Assembly (NCBI GenBank): GCA_033763695.1
Contig: JANRKB010000018.1
Location: 1 to 64,000 of the forward strand
Reading direction: 5' to 3'
Origin: JANRKB01 sp033763695
GTDB taxonomy: Bacteria; Planctomycetota; Phycisphaerae; Phycisphaerales; UBA1924
Length of the DNA: 64,000 nucleotides
Below are positions 43,007 through 50,901 of this stretch, piece after piece. A model generated the notes under the pieces. The model saw only the letters and a list, made by a program, of their open reading frames with translations. It was not told the DNA's origin and did not search any database. Position numbers and translations under genes: made by a program. Positions within the stretch are counted from its first letter, which is position 1. Each line of letters starts with the position of its first letter.

Positions 43007-44574
43007 CGCCGCGTGCCCTCCATGTCGGCGCGTTCATCGCGTCGAAGTTCGGCGATGAGCGCATCGCGATCCGCGCTACTCACGCTGCCGTCGCGATTCA
43101 CGTCACGCGTGCCGCTGCCTTGCTCCCACGCGTACAGATCGTCGATATCGACGCGGCCGTCGGCGTTCACATCGCACCTCGGCGGCGGCGGGCCGAACGC
43201 CATCAGCCCCGATGCGCCGAGCGAATAGAGATTGCTGCCCGCCGCGGCAGGCGATGCGCCGATGCCGCTGCGCTGCGCGACGACAAATGACGCCGACGAG
43301 GGCGCGACGCTCGTGTTCACAATGCTGAGCGTGCCGTAGCCGCTGACATCGCTGCCACTGGCGATGGTGCCCAACGCGAGTCGCGTGCGGTCGCTGAGCG
43401 CGACGGGTTGGTTGTGCCAGCCGCCAAAGGGCGTGAACTCGCCGACATCGCGCGAGCCGTTGTTGTTGGTGTCGGTCCAGGTCGCGAGCGAGGAATCCCA
43501 GAGCAGTGTCGCGCTGGTGCCGTTGTCGGCGAAGAGTTGTAGCGTGGGCGCCGTGCCATAGCCCTGGAGTCCGCCGCTGAGCGCGATGCGTCCGCCCGAG
43601 AGCGGCACGGGGATGCTCGCGGTGCGATTGCACGGCGTGGACCACTTGAGCGCGCCGGTGCGTGCGTCGAGCTTGATGAGATTCGCCGAGAGCGTGCTGC
43701 CGTAGAAGGCGTACGACGCGGCGAACAGTGCGCCACCATGCGCACTGCCGCCCGCCGCATCGTCTGCTGTCACGCACACGCCGCCGAAGAAACTCTCGCC
43801 GCTGGGGTTGTCGAACGTCCAGAGTGGCGCGGGAGCGTTTCCGGGCGTGGGCGTCGCGCGGGCGTCGAAGCACAGGATCTGTCCGGGCGCGAAGCCCCAA
43901 TCACCGACGCTCGACACGTACACGCGGCCATCGCGCACGGCGGCAGTGTTGCCGCTGGCCGCACCGATCATCACGCTCCACACGATCGCGCCAGGTGCGA
44001 ACGGATTCGCCGCGTTGGTCGGTGCGACGTTGATGCAGTAGAGACGTGCAGCCGCGCCGAAGCCGTCGTAGTCGGTGATGAAGGCGCGATCGGCGAGGCC
44101 CAGATCGCTGGTGACAATCGGCGAGGCGTTGACGATCGGGGCCTGCAACGTGGTGCGCCACTGCTGCGCGCCGCTGGCGAGCGCGTACGCCGTGAGCGAT
44201 GAGCCCGCGGCGACCAGCACGGTGTTGCGACGTTCATCGATGGTGGGCGTGGACCAACTGCTGAGGTTGGGCGCGTCGACGCTGATCGACCAACGCACGC
44301 TGCCGTCGAAACGATCGAGGCACCAGAGCCGATGCTGCGTCGTGCCGTTCACGATCGAGCCGAGCGCGAGTAGGGCATCGCGAGACACGACCACGCCCGA
44401 CGCGGCGTTCCAAGTGATCACGCGGCCCTGGTCGTCGGTGCTGCGGTTCCACGTGGGCACGGCGAGGGACGGCACGCTGGCGAGCGTCGACCGCGACTCG
44501 TGCGCCGCGTTGCCGCCGAGTGCGGGCCAGGTCGGCTGCGCGAGTGTGGGAGCGGCGAAGAGCAGAAGTGGCAA
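43003..44574 (-). CDS. Secreted PQQ-like beta-propeller with C-terminal dockerin
   Basis: Secreted protein with repeated propeller blades (WSISVDAPNLSSWSTPTIDE, KLDARTGALKWSTPCNRT) and a dockerin type I-like pair of calcium loops near the end (CDVNADGRVDIDDL, DVNRDGSVSSADRDAL). Dockerin tails in planctomycetes may mediate surface attachment. A signal peptide ends LLLFAAPTLAQP, but no ATG or GTG starts it in frame nearby; TTG at 44574 is the closest candidate and would give a very short signal without positive charge. The frame stays open to 45036 through a repeat element, so the 5' end may have been altered by repeats. Confidence 0.72.
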   Translation of the reverse strand: MPLLLFAAPTLAQPTWPALGGNAAHESRSTLASVPSLAVPTWNRSTDDQGRVITWNAASGVVVSRDALLALGSIVNGTTQHRLWCLDRFDGSVRWSISVDAPNLSSWSTPTIDERRNTVLVAAGSSLTAYALASGAQQWRTTLQAPIVNASPIVTSDLGLADRAFITDYDGFGAAARLYCINVAPTNAANPFAPGAIVWSVMIGAASGNTAAVRDGRVYVSSVGDWGFAPGQILCFDARATPTPGNAPAPLWTFDNPSGESFFGGVCVTADDAAGGSAHGGALFAASYAFYGSTLSANLIKLDARTGALKWSTPCNRTASIPVPLSGGRIALSGGLQGYGTAPTLQLFADNGTSATLLWDSSLATWTDTNNNGSRDVGEFTPFGGWHNQPVALSDRTRLALGTIASGSDVSGYGTLSIVNTSVAPSSASFVVAQRSGIGASPAAAGSNLYSLGASGLMAFGPPPPRCDVNADGRVDIDDLYAWEQGSGTRDVNRDGSVSSADRDALIAELRRDERADMEGTRR

Positions 44575-44602
44575 AGTGGCAAAGTGGCAGAGTGGCGAAG
44601 TG
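44567..44602 (-). repeat. 9-mer tandem repeat inside the propeller gene 5' end
   Basis: On the minus strand CACTTCGCCACTCTGCCAC continues as two CACTTTGCC units. The 9-base unit encodes part of the apparent signal peptide (SPLCHFATLP). The same sequence occurs as intergenic DNA at 105-132. Confidence 0.8.
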
Positions 44603-44663
44603 CCTTTCGCCGGTCGTGCCTGCGTCTCGTGGAGTCTACGTTCGACTCGCTTGCGCGGCGTCC

Positions 44664-44875
44664 TCCACGGCGAAGCCGTGGAGCTGTATAGCCGGGGGTC
44701 GCCGCCCCCGGAAGGCAGCGGCACCCCCGGAATGCAAACCCATTGAACAGGATTGTCGAGGCTGGATCGCGAGTTGCACGATCCAGTTTCGACGATCCCG
44801 CGCGAGGGAGGCTGCTTTCGTGGGGTGCGGCTTCGCCGCGACCCCACGCTATTCACCAGCACGGCTTCGCCGTGC
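44664..44875. repeat. Paired-hairpin inverted repeat element, copy C (complete)
   Basis: Left hairpin 1 TCCACGGC-GAA-GCCGTGGA, linker GCTGTATAGC, hairpin 2 with an extended loop (CCGGGGGTCGCCGC...GCGGCACCCCCGG); right half inverted, ending GCACGGC-TTC-GCCGTGC. The centre contains GGATTGTCGAGGCTGGATCG and an inverted counterpart. It lies between the riboswitch-controlled surface-protein gene and the propeller gene, in a 541-base stretch (44575-45115) with no other gene. Confidence 0.8.
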
Positions 44876-44992
44876 GAAATGCCCAGAGCACGCGAGAGAA
44901 GCTCGTGAACGAACTGGCACGGCCGCCGAATGACGCAATCGCAGCCGAAGAAATCGAAGAAGTGGCGACGGGGCGAAGTCCCTCTCGCACTC

Positions 44993-45062
44993 CGTCTCTT
45001 CGTCTCTGCGTCTCTTCGTCTCTTCATCTGAACCACTTCGTCTCTCCGTCTCTGCGTCTCTT
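44993..45062. repeat. AGAGACGN octamer arrays downstream of surface-protein gene
   Basis: Two arrays on the plus strand: four CGTCTCTN units (44993-45024) and three more (45039-45062), separated by 14 bases. They are the reverse complement of AGAGACGN, the family at 4104-4135, 5074-5105 and 46515-46546. Confidence 0.9.
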
Positions 45063-45115
45063 TCGCTTCACTCCAATCGCCGCCGCGCGACTTCTCGCGG
45101 GGCGGCGGTTCTCTC

Positions 45116-45991
45116 TCACTTCAGCGGACGACGGCGGCGCATCGCGCACGCCAGCCCGAGCAACACCACGCCGCTGGCGGGCGAGGGGATCGGCGAGACG
45201 TCGGCGAAGGCGTCGATGTCGGGCGTGTCGATGCCGTCGAGCGGATTGGACACACGCACATAGCGGATGGCGTTGAGACCAAACGCGCCGATGTCGATGC
45301 CCAGTCCGCCGCCCGAACCGTTATAGCCGGCGATGATGTCGGCGAGCGACAATCCGAGCGGATTGAAGTTGGGATCAACCGGGCGCGTGAAGTCCGTGGG
45401 TGAGTTGCCCGCGGGGCTGCTGAACGGATCGGTGATGTCATTGAAGCCCAGCGTTGGATAGCCCGCGTCCGCGCCCTGGCCCGAGCCGCGCGGCCCGCTG
45501 CCCGTGACGGTCGTCCATGTGCTCCCGTCGAGCGACAGTTCGATCACGCCGCCCTCGGCGAAGTAGCCGCCACTGCCGAACGTCGAGATGAACGAGTTGC
45601 CGAAGATGAGTAGGTCGAGGCCGAAGGGATTGGCGGCGTCGTCGGTGACGTCGTGGTCAAAGGCGATCGTGAGCGACCCGCCGCGGCCGATCGAAACGAT
45701 GTCGAAGTTCTCGAAGGGTGAGTTGAACGGGTTGACCGCGGTGGCAGGGCCAAACGATGTGCCGTTGACGCGGGCCGGGCTGCCGAGTGCGGCGTTGGGA
45801 TTCGTGTAGTTGGGGTTGATGCCGGTGCCGGGCGTGTAGCTCACCACGCTGGACGCGAATGGGCTGGCCTGGCTCACGCCGACGCACGAGCCGATGCATG
45901 CGAGACTCGCAAGCGCGGCAAGATGCGAGCGGCCAACGGAAACGAATCTGCGCTGTTGGGCGCGACGAACGGAGACGTTGAACTGAGACAT
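45116..45991 (-). CDS. Cobalamin-riboswitch-controlled surface protein with exosortase tail
   Basis: Surface protein, 291 residues. The signal peptide is LAALASLACIGSCVGVSQA; the mature part begins SYTPGTGINPNYTNPNAALG and has GRGGSLTIAFDHDV, GLDLLIFGNSFIST and GGVIELSLDGSTWTTVTG. This G-G-x-I-x-x-x-F-D ... FGN ... V-x-S-x-D-G pattern resembles 'cell surface proteins' I recall from Bacteroidetes corrinoid-uptake loci. The C-terminus IPSPASGVVLLGLACAMRRR is an exosortase-like tail. A B12 aptamer lies 250 bases upstream on the same strand. A role in corrinoid capture is inferred from that control, not shown by the sequence. Confidence 0.78.
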   Translation of the reverse strand: MSQFNVSVRRAQQRRFVSVGRSHLAALASLACIGSCVGVSQASPFASSVVSYTPGTGINPNYTNPNAALGSPARVNGTSFGPATAVNPFNSPFENFDIVSIGRGGSLTIAFDHDVTDDAANPFGLDLLIFGNSFISTFGSGGYFAEGGVIELSLDGSTWTTVTGSGPRGSGQGADAGYPTLGFNDITDPFSSPAGNSPTDFTRPVDPNFNPLGLSLADIIAGYNGSGGGLGIDIGAFGLNAIRYVRVSNPLDGIDTPDIDAFADVSPIPSPASGVVLLGLACAMRRRRPLK

Positions 45992-46239
45992 GAAAAGTGA
46001 ACTCCGGCGTGCCGCGGCGGCAACTCAAATGCGACACGGACTGTTCGTTCCGAACCGCGCGGAACGGCCCCCGCCGAAAAGGTTTCGACGCGGCCAACGC
46101 GGATGGGGAAAAGTGACCGGGAAGCCGGGCGTGGGAGCAACGTGCCCGACATCGCCAGCCGCCCCATTGGCTCGGTTGAGCCGTCGCGAGGGCCGCACAG
46201 CGCGACATCGGGAGCTCGCCGAGCGAGCGTGTGCCGAGG

Positions 46240-46472
46240 TCGGCGTCAGGGCAGGTCTTCCGGCTCCGGGCTCGACGGTCCTGCGCCTTCCCGCGAGTGA
46301 CGATTCACTCGCAGTGGCGGCGGGTGAGGCAAACCCTCAACTCCGCTGGTGGACCGCGTCAACACCCGATACGGCGGCGCGTCCGCGGTGGCTTTTCACC
46401 ACGCTTCCCTTTTCAGCCTTCGTCCGCCACGCGGGTGTGACCCCTCGTGACTGAACGTGGCACCATGACAGG
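46240..46472 (-). promoter_or_regulatory. Cobalamin (B12) riboswitch
   Basis: On the minus strand the aptamer landmarks occur in the right order: GGT, AAAAGGGAAGCGTGGTGAAA with paired GCCACCGCGG, GCCGCCGTAT, GCCGCCACTG, GGGAAGGC, and the 3' B12-box variant AGCCGGAAGACCTGCC (46263-46248). This matches the RF00174-type consensus closely. After the aptamer a hairpin CGACCTCGG...CCCGATGTCG (46211-46250 region) may be part of the expression platform; the leader to the ATG at 45991 is long (about 250 bases). Binding normally represses the downstream gene when B12 is plentiful. Confidence 0.9.
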
Positions 46473-46514
46473 CGCAGCATATCGAGTGCGATGCGGATGT
46501 CAAATCGGGTGAAA

Positions 46515-46546
46515 AGAGACGGAGAGACGCAGAGACGAAGAGACGG
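46515..46546. repeat. AGAGACGN octamer array upstream of the riboswitch
   Basis: Four units AGAGACGG, AGAGACGC, AGAGACGA, AGAGACGG, located 40 bases beyond the 5' edge of the aptamer. It may overlap the promoter of the riboswitch transcript. Confidence 0.9.
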
Positions 46547-46569
46547 AGTGCGGAAGGCAGAGGCACAAA

Positions 46570-46606
46570 GCGAAAAGCGAAAAGCGAAAAGCGAAAAACG
46601 AAAAAC
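46570..46606. repeat. GCGAAAA heptamer array
   Basis: Four perfect and one or two imperfect 7-base units GCGAAAA/ACGAAAA. Next to the octamer array at 46515-46546. The remaining ~300 bases to the start of the 46907 gene show no gene. Confidence 0.85.
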
Positions 46607-46906
46607 AGCAATGCTCAAATGAACCGCTCAGCGGGTCGGCTGCGTCGTCGGGCGGGTTGGGTGCCCCCTCCAGCACACCGATCACGTGAATTGATCATTT
46701 GAGCTTTTCGCTTTGCTGATTTGAGCTTTCCGCCGCGCGGCGGCGCGGTAGGATGCGCGGCGTACCGGGGAGATCGCAACCGGGGTTCACGCAGGAACAA
46801 CCCAGCAGCGAAACACGCGGCGGCGGCGGGCATCGCAGGCGTGTGCATGGCCGAGGTGGCGCGGCGGGGTATGCCGCGGGTGAACGACAACGCAGGAGAT
46901 GGAACG

Positions 46907-48109
46907 ATGCAACTGACTCGTCGCGCGTTTGTTCAGAGTGCAGCGTGGACCACGGGTGTGCTGGCCGCGAGTGGCGGACTGCTGGGGCCGGCGTCGCTGG
47001 CGCGGGCGGCGGGTCGTCGCCAACCGTCCGACGCCAAGGGCGGCGAGAAGAAGCCCGCAATCAAGCCGCTTCTGGAGTGGAAGGAACTGACCAAGGACGC
47101 GAAGGGCAACACGGTCTGGGTCGTTCAGGGCGGCGGCGGGAACACGATGGTGTTGGACTATGAGTGGCCTGAATATGTCGAAGACGCCAACTACAAAGGC
47201 ACGTCGGTCGCTGCAAGAGCGGCATTTGTCGTGGACACGAAAATGACGGGCTACGGCCCGGTGCTGCGCCGCGGCATCGAGTCTCGCGGCATGCGTGTCC
47301 GAACACTGCTCAACACACACCACCACTACGACCACACGGGTGGAAACAACGCGTTTGTTGGAACAAAGTCCGGCTTTGAGAGCCGTGTGGTTTGGGGAGG
47401 CGTGGAAAGCTACGCCCATTCCAAGGCCATCGCACGCATCCTCGGGAATGTGCCACGCTATCAGAGTGGTGCCGCGGATGCCGTGCGCGACTTCAAGAAA
47501 GTGGATAGTGATGAGGCCCGGGCCGCGGTGAAGGACGCCGAGGCGCTGATCAAGCAGATGGATGACCTGTCGAACGACAATATCGCGTCACTCTTCACAC
47601 CTCGACGGGAGGCCGCGGAGACCGACTGGCTGCTTGGGTCAAACTACTACATTGACAACAAAGAGAGAATTGCTCCAGACGTCCAGCTCTCGCATGTCGG
47701 CGCGGGGCACACCGACAACGATCTGCTGGTGTTCCTGCCGGAGTTGAATGTGTTGCACACGGGCGACTTGCTGTTCAACAACGTCTGGCCGTACATCGAT
47801 CGCGCGGGCGGGTGCGATACAGCGGGGTGGATCAAGAGCCTGGAGCGGGCGTGGAACATGTGCAGCCGCAAGACGATCGTGATCCCGGGGCACGGCGAGG
47901 TGACGGATCGCGAGGCGATCAAGCGGCAGATCGATTTCTTCAAGGACATGCGCGAGCGGGCGGCGAAGGCCGTGGCCGCGGGGACGAGTCGCGAGGAGTT
48001 CTTGAAGCTCGAGCCGACGGAGTACAAGGACTATCTGCTGGCGGACTGGATCAAGCCGATCACGCTGGGCGGGCTGTGGGACGAGGCCAAGGGCGTGAAG
48101 GTGGAGTGA
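46907..48109 (+). CDS. Tat-exported metallo-beta-lactamase-fold hydrolase
   Basis: Secreted MBL-fold hydrolase, 400 residues; the start at 46907 is backed by AGGAG 6 bases upstream and by the twin-arginine signal TRRAFVQSAA (residues 4-13). Metal ligands are in the HxHxDH-type motif THHHYDHTGG, GAGHTDNDLLV (His of the third ligand) and IPGHGEV. The C-terminal DMRERAAKAVAAGTSREEF region is seen in MBL proteins of the quinoprotein relay / SoxH type. The substrate is unknown. It converges on mqnC across a shared terminator. Confidence 0.9.
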   Translation: MQLTRRAFVQSAAWTTGVLAASGGLLGPASLARAAGRRQPSDAKGGEKKPAIKPLLEWKELTKDAKGNTVWVVQGGGGNTMVLDYEWPEYVEDANYKGTSVAARAAFVVDTKMTGYGPVLRRGIESRGMRVRTLLNTHHHYDHTGGNNAFVGTKSGFESRVVWGGVESYAHSKAIARILGNVPRYQSGAADAVRDFKKVDSDEARAAVKDAEALIKQMDDLSNDNIASLFTPRREAAETDWLLGSNYYIDNKERIAPDVQLSHVGAGHTDNDLLVFLPELNVLHTGDLLFNNVWPYIDRAGGCDTAGWIKSLERAWNMCSRKTIVIPGHGEVTDREAIKRQIDFFKDMRERAAKAVAAGTSREEFLKLEPTEYKDYLLADWIKPITLGGLWDEAKGVKVE

Positions 48110-48140
48110 GCGCACGCTCGACAGATTGTGTCAAATAGAC

Positions 48141-48172
48141 AAAGCCGGGGCCATGAGGCTCCGGCTTTTCTC
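48141..48172. terminator. Bidirectional terminator between convergent genes
   Basis: AAAGCCGG-GGCC-atga-GGCT-CCGGCTTT stem with one mismatch, flanked by T-rich TCTCTTT on the plus strand and by GTCTATTTG on the minus strand. It lies between the MBL gene and mqnC. Confidence 0.85.
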
Positions 48173-48203
48173 TTTCGCGATGAACGCCTCACGCGTTGCG
48201 GCG

Positions 48204-49694
48204 TTACTTGCTCGCGGACACCGTCAGCGTCGCAGTCGTCGAGGGCTTCGCTTCGCGCGGGGCTTCCTGGTGCATCTTGCGGGCGCGATGGGCGGACCAG
48301 TCGCGCACGCGCAGGTCGGGCGAATCGGGGCCGCTGTGCGTACGCAGCACGTCGTAGTAGTTGTCGCGCTGGGCGGGCGTGTAGCCCGCGTCGCGAATCA
48401 GGCGGCAGAGCACGGCCTCATCGAGGCAATACGTTGTGCCCGCGCTGCTCACGACGTTCTCCTCCATCATCACGCTGCCCATGTCGCTCGCGCCGAAGGC
48501 GAGGCCGACCTGGCCGATGTGCGGCCCCATCGTCACCCACGATGCGCCGATGGAGTAGACGTTGTCGAGCATGAGGCGCGAGATCGCCTGCGTGCGGAGA
48601 TAGTCGGACGAGCCGCTCATGCGCACGCGACGCCCGAACTCCGCGGCGGCGGGGCCGAGGTTGCGATAGTCCACGTCAGGCTTTTCGCCCCAGTTGAAGG
48701 CCTGCGCGACGAGGTCGCCGGGGAAAGGCTGGCCGAGTTCGTCGGCGCTTGCACCCCAGTCCTTGACGCGGCCCAGCGGCGTGTTCTCACGCTGAAAGGG
48801 CCAACTGATGAACGCCTTGTAGTGGCCGAAGCCGCGGCTTCCGGGCTTGGTCGTCCCATGGCTCGCGTGTCCGGCATCGAACGGATCGCTGGTCGCACTG
48901 GCCTTGAGAGCGCGGTCCTGCCACTCGCGGACGAGCTTCATGTGGTGGATGCGATCGGCGTAGCCCTCGATGTGGCCGAACATCATGGTCGCGCTGGTGA
49001 ACATGCCCAGCGAGTGCGCGACCCACATGACGGTGAGCCAACTCTCGGCGTCGCACTTGCCCAGGCCGATCTTGCGGCGGACGGGGTCGGCGAAGATCTC
49101 GCCGCCGCCGCCGGGCAGGCTGTCGAGGCCGGCGTCGCGGAGTTTGGTCATGACCCAGCGGCATTTGTCTTCGAAGGTCGCGCCGGGGGGATTGAAGAAG
49201 TGGACGAACTCCACCATCTCCGGCGGGCTGAAGGCGTGGATGTGCATCTTGGGGAACTTGGCCTTGATCGACGAGAGCAGATCGAGGTAGTAGTCGAGGG
49301 GCAGGTCGGGGTTCATGCCGCCTTGCATGAGGATCTGCGTGCCGCCGATGGCGTCGAGCTCGGCGATCTTCTGAAGGATGACGTCCTTGGGGAGGACATA
49401 GGCGTCGTGGTCGTCGGCGTCGCGGCGGAAGGCACAGAAGGTGCACTTGGCGTTGCAGACGTTGGTGTAGTTGATGTTGCGATCGATGACGTAGGTGCGG
49501 ATGGTGTCGCCGTGGATCTCGCGGCAGCGCGCATCGGCCCAGCGACCAAGCGCGGCAAGGGGCATCTTGTGAAAGAGCTCCATCGCCTGCGTGGGCGAGA
49601 GGCGCGTCTCACCGGCGACGAGCGCACGGAGGAAGCCCTCGTCGAGGGCGGAGTGCTGCGGGAGCTCACGCGGCGGCTGATAGATGCTCGGCAT
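48204..49694 (-). CDS. mqnC: Cyclic dehypoxanthinyl futalosine synthase (radical SAM)
   Basis: Radical SAM enzyme of the futalosine route to menaquinone. From the ATG at 49694 it has 496 residues. The cluster motif is CNAKCTFCAF (C-x3-C-x2-C) in VIDRNINYTNVCNAKCTFCA, and MqnC-specific segments are SLPGGGGEIF, YLRTQAISRLMLDN, GASWVTMGP and FGASDMGSVMMEENVV. It is about 100 residues longer than usual because of an insertion near residues 300-380 (ATSDPFDAGHASHGTT...; KDWGASADELGQPFPGD). No other mqn genes are in the window. Confidence 0.9.
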   Translation of the reverse strand: MPSIYQPPRELPQHSALDEGFLRALVAGETRLSPTQAMELFHKMPLAALGRWADARCREIHGDTIRTYVIDRNINYTNVCNAKCTFCAFRRDADDHDAYVLPKDVILQKIAELDAIGGTQILMQGGMNPDLPLDYYLDLLSSIKAKFPKMHIHAFSPPEMVEFVHFFNPPGATFEDKCRWVMTKLRDAGLDSLPGGGGEIFADPVRRKIGLGKCDAESWLTVMWVAHSLGMFTSATMMFGHIEGYADRIHHMKLVREWQDRALKASATSDPFDAGHASHGTTKPGSRGFGHYKAFISWPFQRENTPLGRVKDWGASADELGQPFPGDLVAQAFNWGEKPDVDYRNLGPAAAEFGRRVRMSGSSDYLRTQAISRLMLDNVYSIGASWVTMGPHIGQVGLAFGASDMGSVMMEENVVSSAGTTYCLDEAVLCRLIRDAGYTPAQRDNYYDVLRTHSGPDSPDLRVRDWSAHRARKMHQEAPREAKPSTTATLTVSASK

Positions 49695-49700
49695 GTCAGG

Positions 49701-49729
49701 ATTGTCCCAGGGATGTCGCGAACTTTCAA
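49701..49729 (-). promoter_or_regulatory. Promoter of mqnC (leaderless)
   Basis: Minus strand TTGAAA, exactly 17 bases, GACAAT, then CCTGAC and ATG. Both boxes are near consensus and the start would be at the initiation codon. Confidence 0.65.
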
Positions 49730-49948
49730 GAAACCTTGAAAACTGGTTTTGACTGGCGGGGGCGGTCGAGCACCCGACCGAACTGCGACCAAGGAACTTT
49801 GGCGGCTTTCGGACCTGAGTTGCGCGATTGGCGTGGAGTGGCGGCACTCGTGGATCGATAACCACGAGGTCGCTCGGGGTTGTGTGCGCGCCCCGGCGAC
49901 GTCTGCGATGGAACCACGGAGGGCGACGCCTCGCGCGACGACACAGTT

Positions 49949-50875
49949 ATGAGCACGCACCAGCCTCACTGTTCTCCCACACTTGTCCACTTGCATCGCG
50001 TCGCGCTCGCGAGCGTGTGGGTGCTTGCGCTCGCGTTGATCGTACAGACGACGGTGTTCGGCTTCGTCCACTTCACGCAGGCGCGTTTCGAAGGCCCCGC
50101 TGCAGCGGATGTGACGAACGCGCCGCCGCCGAAGGTGGTGCTCGCAAGCCCAGCGAATGACGCGACAGCCGAAACGACTGCGATGGACTTCAACGCGAGC
50201 GTGAACACGACGCGCGAGGCAAAGGCCGCGCCGGTGCTGAGCCACTGGGACGGCACGATGCGCCGGTTCAGCGATCTGGCGAGCGGCATCGGGCTCATCG
50301 CGGCGGCATTCTTCGTGCTGCATGTCGCGCTGGGCGTGGCTGTGGCCGCCGGCGCGAATCTGCCGGGCGCTGACCGCGTCGTGCGTTCGGCGGCGTGGGC
50401 GGCGACGGTCATGCTCGTGTGTGCGCCGTGGCGCGATGTGTTCAGTTCGATGCCGTTCACCGGCGTGTTCTGCGGCTATGGCGCGCTCACGACGATGAGC
50501 GATGCCTCGCGCGAGAGCGGCGGGGACTGGGGCGTGATCTTCAACAGCGGGCTGCTGCCTGCCGCGGCTTTGTTCGCGGCGGTGTGGGCGACGCTGCAGT
50601 TCCGACTCGGCGTGGATGCGGGCATGATCGTCACGCATCTGAGCCAGATCGATGAGCGGATCCAGAACGAGATACGAGAGACGGCGACGCGCGGCGTGGG
50701 CAGCAATGTCGGGCCGCGCTCGCTGGGCGCACTGAACTCGGCGATCGGCGGGACGCCCGCGCCGATGCGCACGCCGGAGGACGTGGAAGCGGCGAAGATC
50801 GCGCGTGGCCTGACACGCGGCGAGACGCCCAAGAAAGCCGCGGGGGCTGAGGGGCAATCGCGCAGGCCGATCTGA
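49949..50875 (+). CDS. Membrane protein of unknown function
   Basis: Not recognised; 308 residues. There are four predicted helices: VALASVWVLALALIVQTTVF, GIGLIAAAFFVLHVALGVAV, AAWAATVMLVCAPW (partly) and LLPAAALFAAVWATLQFRLG. A loop of about 70 residues follows the first helix. The C-terminal 90 residues are charged and cytoplasmic (SQIDERIQNEIRETATRG). It is divergent from mqnC (254-base gap 49695-49948 with nothing else apparent) and converges on the MlaE-like gene. Confidence 0.65.
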   Translation: MSTHQPHCSPTLVHLHRVALASVWVLALALIVQTTVFGFVHFTQARFEGPAAADVTNAPPPKVVLASPANDATAETTAMDFNASVNTTREAKAAPVLSHWDGTMRRFSDLASGIGLIAAAFFVLHVALGVAVAAGANLPGADRVVRSAAWAATVMLVCAPWRDVFSSMPFTGVFCGYGALTTMSDASRESGGDWGVIFNSGLLPAAALFAAVWATLQFRLGVDAGMIVTHLSQIDERIQNEIRETATRGVGSNVGPRSLGALNSAIGGTPAPMRTPEDVEAAKIARGLTRGETPKKAAGAEGQSRRPI

Positions 50876-50901
50876 GGCGGCGTGCGTCTGAACCTGTTGG
50901 A

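Noticed and set aside
44575..45036. N-terminal extension of the propeller gene through the repeat element
   Set aside because: The translated stretch is entirely repeat-derived and lacks domain character; similar frames open by chance in copy A of the element.
48126..49739. 537-codon plus-strand frame opposite mqnC
   Set aside because: Mirror of MqnC. The minus strand has the CxxxCxxC cluster motif and family signatures.
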